Source: Betaproteobacteria bacterium (GTDB taxonomy: Bacteria > Pseudomonadota > Gammaproteobacteria > Burkholderiales > SG8-39). From it: DNA of 14,080 nucleotides. This document shows, piece by piece, positions 7,120 to 13,354 of the stretch. A program made the translations under genes and the position numbers. Location: contig JAAOZY010000166.1 in NCBI GenBank assembly GCA_012274205.1, forward strand, positions 1 through 14,080, in the 5' to 3' direction. The notes under the pieces were generated by a model. It was given only the letters and a program-made list of their open reading frames with translations, was not told where the DNA came from and did no database searches. Each line of letters opens with the position of its first letter. The stretch's first letter is position 1.

Positions 7120-8381
7120 ACCTCGGCTTCCTCGAAAGCGGCGGCCTCGCGCCGCTGCCAGCCTTCCTCACCAGCCTCGCCCTCGGCCTGCTTATCGGCC
7201 TGGAGCGCGAGCGCAATCCCGCGAGCAAGGCGGGCCTGCGCACCTTTGCGCTGGTGTCGCTGCTCGGCACGCTCGCCGCCCTGATCGCGAACAAGACCGA
7301 TTCGCCCTGGATACTCGCGGCGGGCCTCATCCTGGTCGGCCTGATGATGATCGCGGCCTACGCGCGCGAAAGCGGCGAAGCGGCCGATCCGGGAACCACG
7401 TCGGTGGCGGCGGTGTGCGTATGCTACGGCCTCGGAGCGCTGATCTGGCTCGGCTATCCGACGCTGGCGGTGATGCTGGGCGTGATCACCACCATGCTGC
7501 TGTATTTCAAGCCAGAGCTGCACGGCCTGTCGCAGAGCCTCACGCGCCAGGACCTGCTGTCCATCCTGCAGTTCGCCGCGCTCAGCTTCGTCATCCTGCC
7601 GGTGCTGCCGGATCAGGACTACGGCCCCTATAGCGCGCTCAATCCGCACCAGATCTGGCTCATGGTGGTGCTCATTTCCGGCATCAGCCTGGCCGGCTAC
7701 GTCGCGCTGCGCATCACCGGCGGCCACCACGGCGTGCTGCTGCTGGGCCTGTTCGGCGGCCTGGTGTCGAGCACGGCCACCAGCATGGTCTACGCGCGCC
7801 ATGCGCGCAGCCACGGCATGCTGCAGCTGTCGGTGGTGGTGATCGTCGCGGCCAATCTGGTGGTGCCGGTGCGCCTGGCGGTGCTGGCAGCCGTGGTTTC
7901 GCCCGCCATCCTGCCGCGGCTGCTGCCGGCGCTGGGCGCAGCGCTCGTGTGCAGCGCCGTGGGCGCGTTCTACTGGTGGCGCAAACTGCGCGAGCAGCCT
8001 GCGCTGAGCGTGCCCGAAATCCGCAACCCGACCGAAATCCGCACCGCGCTCGGCTTCGGCCTGCTGTTCGGCGTGGTGCTGCTGTGCTCGGCCTGGCTGT
8101 CGGACGTCGCCGGCAGCGGCGGGCTCTACGCGGTGGCGCTGGTGTCCGGCCTCACCGACGTCGATGCGATCACGCTGTCGACGCTGCGGCTCTACGATCT
8201 GGGCGCGATCGCATCCGTTGAAGCGACCGGAGCGATCGTGCTGGCGCTGGCCTCGAACATCGTGTTCAAGCTCGGCCTGGTATTGTTCGTCGGCGGCGCC
8301 GCGCTCGCGCGCCGCTGCGCGCCGACCATGCTCGCCGCCGCGGCCGGCGCCGGCGCCATGCTCGCGATTGTTCCGGCGTAG
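7116..8381 (+). CDS. MgtC/SapB-like membrane protein with DUF4010 domain
   Basis: This is a 421-residue polytopic membrane protein. The N-terminal third has the MgtC/SapB pattern: LALGLLIGLERER (21-33) followed by AGLRTFALVSLLG (39-51). A run of hydrophobic helices follows, including GVITTMLLYFKPELHG and LQFAALSFVILPVLP. The C-terminal half, with GLFGGLVSSTATSMVYARHAR, SGLTDVDAITLS and ASNIVFK, is what I recognise as DUF4010. About 11-13 membrane segments seem likely. The function is unknown; MgtC relatives are linked to magnesium limitation and virulence, but that cannot be transferred safely. The start at 7116 overlaps the recJ stop as ATGA. An in-frame GTG at 7101 is the alternative, but GAGGAG at 7096-7101 lies upstream of the ATG and would coincide with that GTG. 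The downstream KTSC gene follows after 10 nt. Confidence 0.87.
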   Translation: MNLGFLESGGLAPLPAFLTSLALGLLIGLERERNPASKAGLRTFALVSLLGTLAALIANKTDSPWILAAGLILVGLMMIAAYARESGEAADPGTTSVAAVCVCYGLGALIWLGYPTLAVMLGVITTMLLYFKPELHGLSQSLTRQDLLSILQFAALSFVILPVLPDQDYGPYSALNPHQIWLMVVLISGISLAGYVALRITGGHHGVLLLGLFGGLVSSTATSMVYARHARSHGMLQLSVVVIVAANLVVPVRLAVLAAVVSPAILPRLLPALGAALVCSAVGAFYWWRKLREQPALSVPEIRNPTEIRTALGFGLLFGVVLLCSAWLSDVAGSGGLYAVALVSGLTDVDAITLSTLRLYDLGAIASVEATGAIVLALASNIVFKLGLVLFVGGAALARRCAPTMLAAAAGAGAMLAIVPA

Positions 8382-8391
8382 GGAGCAAATC

Positions 8392-8601
8392 ATGGAACGC
8401 AAACCCGTCAAATCCGACAAAGTCCGCGCGGTCGGCTACGACCCCAAATCCCGCGTGCTGGAGGTGCAGCTGCGCGACGGCAGCGTGCTCGCCTACAGCG
8501 GCGTATCGCAGGAAGTGCACCGCCAGTTCATGAACGCGCCCTCGCCCAGCAGCTATTACGAAGACAAGATCGCGGATGAGTTTTCGTCCAGGCGCGTCTA
8601 A
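8392..8601 (+). CDS. Stand-alone KTSC domain protein
   Basis: This small protein of 69 residues is essentially one KTSC domain: a Ser near the N-terminus (KSDKVRAVGYD, 7-17), VLEVQLRDGSVLAYSGVSQEV (22-42) and FMNAPSPSSYYEDKI (46-60). The family takes its name from the C-terminus of some lysyl-tRNA synthetases but is common as a separate small protein of unknown function. The start is firm: GGGAG at 8381-8385 lies six bases before the ATG. The gene follows the DUF4010 gene by 10 nt, so it is probably the last gene of that transcript. It ends 8 nt from the convergent aldo/keto reductase gene. The lysS gene in this window lacks this domain. Confidence 0.87.
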   Translation: MERKPVKSDKVRAVGYDPKSRVLEVQLRDGSVLAYSGVSQEVHRQFMNAPSPSSYYEDKIADEFSSRRV

Positions 8602-8609
8602 GCGCGGGC

Positions 8610-9533
8610 TCAGAGGCTGCGCATGTGCTGCGCCATGCGCCGGCGCATGGCCGCGTCGGGCAGGCGGCCGAGGGCCGCGCCCATGTTGTCGACCAGGTAA
8701 TCCGGATTGCGCGTGGCCGGAATGGCGCAGGTCACCGCCGGATGCGACAGGATGAATTTCAGGAAGAAGCGCGCCCAGCTGTCGCAGTCGAATTCCATCG
8801 CCCATTTGGGCAGTTCCTTGCCCTTCACCATGCGGAATAGTTCGCCTTCCTCGAACGGTTTGTTCACCAGCACGGCGGTCCTGTATTCGGCGCACAGCGG
8901 CAGCAGGCGCGCCTCGGCCGCGGTGCTGACGATGTTGTAGTTGAACTGCGCGAAGTCCAGCTGCTCCGACTTGATCAGGCGCTCGAGCTCGGCATAGGCG
9001 CCCTCGTGGTAGTGGGTGATGCCGAGATAGCGGATCTTGCCCTGCGCCTTCCATTCGCGCAGGGTCTTGAGCTGGGCGTGCACATCGACGAGGTTGTGCA
9101 CCTGCATCAGGTCCATGCGCGTTGTTCTCATGCGCCGCATGGATTCTTCCATCTGGCGCACGCCGGCCTCGCGCCCGCTGGTCCAGACCTTGGTGGCGAG
9201 GAACAGCGATTTCCCCACGCCCAGATCGGCGGCAAGATCTCCCACCACGGACTCGGCGCCGCCGTACATGGGCGAGCTGTCCACCACCTGCCCGCCCGCC
9301 TTGACGAAGCGCGCCAGCACCTCGCGCGCCGCCGCGCGCGCAGCGGCGTCGCTGCCGATGTCGAAGGTGCGCGCGGTCCCCAGGCCCACGGCATGCAGCA
9401 GCTCCCCGCTTTTCGGGATGGCACGCCTGAGCGGCGCATCGGCCGCGCGCGCGGGCGGCATCACCGCCATGGCAGGCACGCCTGCGAGCAGCTTGAGCAT
9501 GTGGCGACGCGACAGTCCTGGTCTGGTATCCAT
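8610..9533 (-). CDS. Aldo/keto reductase with twin-arginine signal peptide
   Basis: The 307-residue protein starts with a Tat-type leader: SRRHMLK at residues 8-14, a short hydrophobic stretch, and a likely cleavage after ARA near residue 30. The rest is an aldo/keto reductase barrel with the full catalytic tetrad visible: Asp85 and Tyr90 in DSSPMYGG, Lys115 in FLATKVW and His146 in LMQVHN. Such enzymes reduce carbonyls with NADPH; the substrate is unknown. Export by Tat would let the enzyme fold and bind cofactor before leaving the cytoplasm. The start at 9533 is supported by GGAGGG (complement of 9545-9550) 11 nt upstream and by the leader; a longer in-frame form would run across the prfB promoter. 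The gene stands alone, divergent from prfB and convergent with the KTSC gene. Confidence 0.9.
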   Translation of the reverse strand: MDTRPGLSRRHMLKLLAGVPAMAVMPPARAADAPLRRAIPKSGELLHAVGLGTARTFDIGSDAAARAAAREVLARFVKAGGQVVDSSPMYGGAESVVGDLAADLGVGKSLFLATKVWTSGREAGVRQMEESMRRMRTTRMDLMQVHNLVDVHAQLKTLREWKAQGKIRYLGITHYHEGAYAELERLIKSEQLDFAQFNYNIVSTAAEARLLPLCAEYRTAVLVNKPFEEGELFRMVKGKELPKWAMEFDCDSWARFFLKFILSHPAVTCAIPATRNPDYLVDNMGAALGRLPDAAMRRRMAQHMRSL

Positions 9534-9577
9534 GGTCAATTGCGCCCTCCGCGTTTCCGGGGAACGACCCCGTGCGG

Positions 9578-9583
9578 AGTATA
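9578..9583 (-). promoter_or_regulatory. Possible -10 element of the aldo/keto reductase gene
   Basis: The minus strand reads TATACT here, 5 of 6 bases of the -10 consensus, about 45 nt before the start codon and upstream of its GGAGGG ribosome binding site. It shares four bases with the plus-strand -10 of prfB. No good -35 is seen at the usual spacing. Confidence 0.35.
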
Positions 9584-9585
9584 AT
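9580..9585 (+). promoter_or_regulatory. Perfect -10 element upstream of prfB
   Basis: TATAAT is an exact -10 hexamer in otherwise G+C-rich DNA, 27 nt before the prfB ATG. Transcription would start near 9592 with a leader of about 21 nt. The bases 17-19 bp upstream make at best a poor -35, and there is no extended TG motif, so an activator may help, or the promoter may be moderate. Confidence 0.5.
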
Positions 9586-9612
9586 TGCGCATTTCCAACC
9601 AAAAAGCCAAGC

Positions 9613-10717
9613 ATGGAAGCCGAAAAACTCAACGCCCTCGCCAGCCACCTCGCCGACCTGGGCGAGCGCGCCAGGGAAATGCGGAGGTATCTTTGACTTC
9701 GATACCAAACAGGCACGCCTGATCGAAGTCGGAAGACAGCTCGAAGAACCGGACGTCTGGAACGACGCCAAGCGCGCGCAGGACCTCGGCCGCGAGAAGA
9801 AAACCCTGGATGGCGTAGTCGGCAACCTGGTGCTGCTCGACAGCCAGCTGCGCGACGCGGGCGAGCTGTTCGAGATGGCGCGCGCCGAGACCGACGACGC
9901 CACGCTCATGAGCGTGGCCAAAGACCTGGATGCGGCGGAGAAGCTGGTTGCGGCGATGGAGTTCCGCCGCATGTTTTCCGGCGCGCTCGATGCGAACAAC
10001 TGCTTTCTCGACATCCAGTCGGGCTCGGGCGGCACCGAAGCGCAGGACTGGGCGTCGATGCTGGAGCGCATGTACCTCAAGTACTGCGAGCGCAGCGGTT
10101 TCGGCGTCGAGCTGCTGGAAGAGTCCGAAGGCGAGGTCGCGGGGATCAAGAGCGCGACCATCAAGGTCAGCGGCGAGTACGCCTACGGGCGCCTGCGCAC
10201 CGAGACCGGCGTCCACCGCCTGGTGCGCAAATCCCCGTTCGATTCGGGCAACCGGCGCCACACCTCGTTCGCGAGCGTGTTCGCCTACCCCGAAGTCGAC
10301 GATACCATCGAGGTCGAGATCAATCCGGCCGACCTGCGCATCGACACCTACCGCGCCTCCGGCGCCGGCGGCCAGCACATCAACAAGACCGATTCGGCGG
10401 TGCGCATCACCCACCTGCCGACCAATATCGTGGTGCAGTGCCAGAACGACCGCTCACAGCACCGCAACCGCGCCGAGGCGATGGCGATGCTGAAGTCGCG
10501 CCTGTACGAGCAGGAATTGCGCAAGCGCCGCGACGAGCAGCAGAAACTGGAGGACTCCAAGACCGACATCGGCTGGGGCCACCAGATCCGCTCCTACGTG
10601 CTCGACCAGTCGCGCATCAAGGACCTGCGCACCGGCGTCGAGACCGGCAATACCCAGTCGGTGCTGGACGGCGACCTCGACCTGTTCATCGAGGCGAGTT
10701 TGAAGAAAGGCGTATAG
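9613..10717 (+). CDS. prfB: Peptide chain release factor 2 (RF2), made by programmed +1 frameshift
   Basis: RF2 recognises UGA and UAA stop codons and triggers peptide release on the ribosome. Frame one encodes 27 residues from the ATG at 9613 and ends in an in-frame TGA at 9694-9696. Skipping one base continues as Asp28 at 9695 and gives a 367-residue protein, close to the 365 of E. coli. Domain 2 contains the RF2 stop-recognition tripeptide Ser-Pro-Phe (207-209) in KSPFDSGNRRHTSF. The catalytic GGQ is at 252-254 in SGAGGQHINKTDSAVR. The initiation site has little Shine-Dalgarno character, in contrast to the strong internal one at the frameshift. lysS follows after 50 nt, the same order as in E. 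coli. An automated caller may wrongly start the gene at 9572 in the downstream frame. Confidence 0.97.
9683..9697 (+). promoter_or_regulatory. Programmed +1 ribosomal frameshift site of prfB
   Basis: The internal Shine-Dalgarno sequence GGAGG (9683-9687) is followed by TAT, the slippery CTT (9691-9693) and TGA then C (9694-9697). This matches the classical layout of CTTTGAC three bases after a purine-rich anti-anti-SD site. When RF2 is scarce, ribosomes pause at UGA, slip forward one base and read GAC. RF2 therefore limits its own synthesis. Confidence 0.96.
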
Positions 10718-10767
10718 AAAGCGCGCCGACGCGGGCGCGGAACAACACCAACCATTCGAGAAACACC

Positions 10768-12270
10768 ATGGCTGACGAAAAGCAGCAAGCCGTCCTGGAC
10801 GAAAACCAGATCATCGCCGAGCGCCGCGCCAAGCTGGCGGAGCTGCGCAAGCAGGGCAATCCGTTTCCGAACGACTTCGGGCGCAAGGATCTGGCCGCCG
10901 ATCTGCATTCAACCTACGGGGAAAAGACCAACGAAGAGCTGGAAGCCGCGCCGGTGCACGTGGCGATCGCCGGGCGCATGCTGTTCAAGCGCGTCATGGG
11001 CAAGGCGAGCTTCGCCAGCATTCAGGACATGAGCGGGCGCATCCAGCTCTACGTCAGCAACGACCGCACTGGCGCCGAAGTGCACGATGCGTTCAAGCAC
11101 TGGGACCTGGGCGACATCCTCGCCGCCGAAGGCCCCCTGTTCAAGACCCGCACCGGCGAGCTGTCGGTACAGGTCGCGCGCCTGCGCCTGCTGACCAAGT
11201 CGCTGCGGCCGTTGCCGGAGAAATTCCATGGGCTCACCGACCAGGAACAGCGCTATCGCCAGCGCTACGTCGACCTGATCACCAATCCGGAAGTGCGCAA
11301 GGTGTTCAGCCTGCGCAGCAAGCTGATTCAGGCGATCCGCGCCTTCATGGTGGGCAAGGGCTACCTTGAAGTCGAAACACCGATGATGCATCCGATACCG
11401 GGCGGCGCCGCGGCCAAGCCCTTCGCCACGCACCACAACGCGCTCGACATGCAGCTGTTCCTGCGCATCGCGCCCGAGCTCTACCTCAAGCGCCTGGTCG
11501 TCGGCGGTTACGAGAAGGTGTTCGAGATCAACCGCAATTTCAGGAACGAGGGCATTTCCACCCGGCACAACCCCGAGTTCACCATGATCGAGTTCTACGA
11601 GGCGTATCGGGACTACCGCTACCTCATGGACTACACGGAAGAGTTGTTGCGCTCGGTGGCGATGGAGGTGCTGGGCACGACCACCTTGCCCTACGGCGCG
11701 CACACCGTCGACCTGGGCCAGCCGTTCGAGCGCCTGACCGTGGTGCAGGCCATCTGCAAGTACCACCCGCAGATCAGCGCAGCCGAGCTCGCCGACCGCG
11801 AGTACCTTACCCACGCGCTGAAAAAACTCGGTGTGGACGTGGCGCGCGCGCACGGGCTCGGCTCGCTGCAGCTGATGCTGTTCGAAGAAATTGTCGAGAC
11901 CCTGCTAATCCAGCCGACCTTCATCGTCGACTATCCGGCGGAAGTGTCGCCGCTGGCGCGCCGCAACGACGCCAACCCCGCAATCACCGACCGTTTCGAG
12001 CTCTATATCACCGGGCGCGAAATGGCCAATGGCTTTTCCGAGCTCAACGACCCTGAGGATCAGGCGGCGCGCTTTGCCGAACAGGCGAAGCAGAAGGAAG
12101 CGGGCGACGAAGAGGCCATGTACTACGACGCCGATTACATCCGCGCGCTCGAATACGGCCTGCCGCCCACCGCGGGCGAAGGCATAGGCATAGACCGGCT
12201 GGTGATGCTGTTCACCAACAGCGCGAGCATCCGCGACGTGATCCTGTTCCCGCATATGCGGCCTGAATAG
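10768..12270 (+). CDS. lysS: Lysyl-tRNA synthetase, class II
   Basis: This enzyme charges tRNA(Lys) with lysine. The 500 residues show an N-terminal helix (res 10-30), an OB-fold anticodon-binding domain including VAIAGRMLFKRVMGKASFAS (65-84), and the class II catalytic core. Motif 1 is near 197-211 (GKGYLEVETPMMHPI), motif 2 is near 251-275 (VFEINRNFRNEG then HNPEFTMIE), and motif 3 is at the very end (GIGIDRLVMLF, then DVILFPHMRP). The protein stops two residues after that Arg-Pro, so there is no KTSC extension. The ATG at 10768 is chosen by homology of the MADEKQ-type start; only a weak GAGAAA precedes it. It lies 50 nt after prfB and is probably cotranscribed. Confidence 0.97.
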   Translation: MADEKQQAVLDENQIIAERRAKLAELRKQGNPFPNDFGRKDLAADLHSTYGEKTNEELEAAPVHVAIAGRMLFKRVMGKASFASIQDMSGRIQLYVSNDRTGAEVHDAFKHWDLGDILAAEGPLFKTRTGELSVQVARLRLLTKSLRPLPEKFHGLTDQEQRYRQRYVDLITNPEVRKVFSLRSKLIQAIRAFMVGKGYLEVETPMMHPIPGGAAAKPFATHHNALDMQLFLRIAPELYLKRLVVGGYEKVFEINRNFRNEGISTRHNPEFTMIEFYEAYRDYRYLMDYTEELLRSVAMEVLGTTTLPYGAHTVDLGQPFERLTVVQAICKYHPQISAAELADREYLTHALKKLGVDVARAHGLGSLQLMLFEEIVETLLIQPTFIVDYPAEVSPLARRNDANPAITDRFELYITGREMANGFSELNDPEDQAARFAEQAKQKEAGDEEAMYYDADYIRALEYGLPPTAGEGIGIDRLVMLFTNSASIRDVILFPHMRPE

Positions 12271-12295
12271 CCGGCGTGGCCGGCGGCCGCGCCGG
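12271..12295 (+). terminator. GC-rich hairpin directly after lysS
   Basis: An 11-bp stem with one G-U pair and a GGC loop begins at the base after the lysS stop codon: CCGGCGTGGCC pairs with GGCCGCGCCGG. It is followed by TAACAATTAG and not by a T tract, so it is at best a partial intrinsic terminator. It may instead protect the 3' end of the prfB-lysS mRNA. Confidence 0.45.
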
Positions 12296-12304
12296 TAACA
12301 ATTA

Positions 12305-12320
12305 GTCACATTTGCTCACA
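12305..12320 (+). promoter_or_regulatory. Tandem TCACA half-sites upstream of the glycine-zipper gene
   Basis: TCACA occurs at 12306-12310 and 12316-12320, spaced by exactly 10 bp, that is one helical turn. Direct half-sites on one DNA face are typical of OmpR-family response regulators. The site is about 80 nt before the start codon, a fitting place for an activator. No specific regulator can be named. Confidence 0.3.
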
Positions 12321-12399
12321 ACTTCCGCGGCACGCCGTTGTCAAAATGCGCTGCATGGATACGCTGCGTCGATTGCGCATCCCAACTACGGAGACAGCC

Positions 12400-13161
12400 A
12401 TGGAAACAAGCAGGAAAAGCGGCATGCACCCCTTGATCGTGATCGCGGCGGTGTCGGTCACCCTGTTCAGCCTGGCTGGCCTCGGCGCCATCACCGGCCT
12501 GATTCCGACCAGCCACAGCCAGAGCGCACCTGCGCAGGCGGCCATGGAAGCGCCGGCGCCGGCGACGCTGGTCGCGGCGACCGAGCCGGCGGCTAACTCC
12601 GTTCCTGCGACCGCAGCGAGCGAGACCAAAGCCGCGCTACACAAGACAGCGACTAGGCAGGTCAAGCCGGTCGTGCACGCGAAGCGTTCCACGGTGGAGC
12701 CGGTGCAAGTGGCCGCTGCCGACACACCGGTCCCGATCGCGCAAAACAATCCGCCCGCCTATCCCCCGGCCAACATGATGCCGCCGCCCCCGCCCAACGC
12801 CGTGCCGCCGCGGCCGATCTGCCGCGACTGCGGCGTGATCGAGTCGGTGCGTGAAGTCGAGAAAAAAGGTCAAGCCAGCGGATCCGGCGCCGCCATCGGC
12901 GGCATCGCCGGCGGCGTGCTCGGCAACCAGGCCGGCCGCGGCAACGGCAGGACTGCCATGACTTTGCTCGGCGTGGTCGGCGGCGCCATTGCCGGACATG
13001 AGATCGAAAAGAACACGGCAAAGGCCAAGAGCTACGAAATCGACATCCGCTTCGACGACGGCACGACGCGGCTGATCACCCAGGACACCCCGCCGGTGTG
13101 GCGTTCGGGCGATCGGGTCAGGGTGCGGGACGGCGTCATCACGGCCAGCAACGCTTATTGA
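12400..13161 (+). CDS. Membrane-anchored glycine-zipper 2TM domain protein
   Basis: This protein of 253 residues has one N-terminal membrane segment (about 11-34, PLIVIAAVSVTLFSLAGLGA and on). A long Ala- and Pro-rich periplasmic linker follows, ending in a run of prolines at 127-138. Next come CRDCG (141-145) and a glycine-zipper region (161-203: GSGAAIGGIAGGVLGNQAGR, then GVVGGAIAGHEIEK). The C-terminal 50 residues resemble a small beta domain (SYEIDIRFDDGTTRLI). The zipper matches the Rickettsia 17 kDa antigen / glycine zipper 2TM family, cell-envelope proteins of largely unknown role. The start at 12400 has GGAG at 12390-12393 with six bases of spacing; an in-frame ATG at 12346 has no such site. 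It is a single-gene unit with a strong terminator behind it. There is no lipobox, so the protein is probably anchored in the inner membrane. Confidence 0.85.
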   Translation: METSRKSGMHPLIVIAAVSVTLFSLAGLGAITGLIPTSHSQSAPAQAAMEAPAPATLVAATEPAANSVPATAASETKAALHKTATRQVKPVVHAKRSTVEPVQVAAADTPVPIAQNNPPAYPPANMMPPPPPNAVPPRPICRDCGVIESVREVEKKGQASGSGAAIGGIAGGVLGNQAGRGNGRTAMTLLGVVGGAIAGHEIEKNTAKAKSYEIDIRFDDGTTRLITQDTPPVWRSGDRVRVRDGVITASNAY

Positions 13162-13207
13162 ATTCTTGCATTTGCCCGGGAGGAACCTCCTCCTCTGTCA
13201 GGCAACT

Positions 13208-13246
13208 GAGGCCGCCCCGGTGCTACCGGGGCGGCCTCTTCTATTT
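13208..13246 (+). terminator. Strong intrinsic terminator after the glycine-zipper gene
   Basis: A perfect 13-bp stem, GAGGCCGCCCCGG with CCGGGGCGGCCTC, closes a TGCTA loop and is followed by TTCTATTT. It lies 46 nt after the stop codon and isolates the gene from the phosphotransferase gene. Confidence 0.93.
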
Positions 13247-13354
13247 GGCTGCCGCGCATCCGAAGTCGCCGGAGTACCGGCAGCGCTGGCACTACCCGGC
13301 CATGCCGGCGCCCGTATGCCCGGCAGTCGGATGCTCTGCTAAACTTCCGAGCCG

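Noticed and set aside
7041..8420. A 459-residue minus-strand open frame opposite the DUF4010 gene
   Set aside because: Its Gln-, His- and Arg-rich composition is typical of antisense reading of GC-rich membrane protein genes, and no domain is visible.
9572..9694. An upstream start for RF2 in the second frame
   Set aside because: The translated extension is unlike any RF2 N-terminus, while the 27-codon first frame plus frameshift gives the family-typical sequence.
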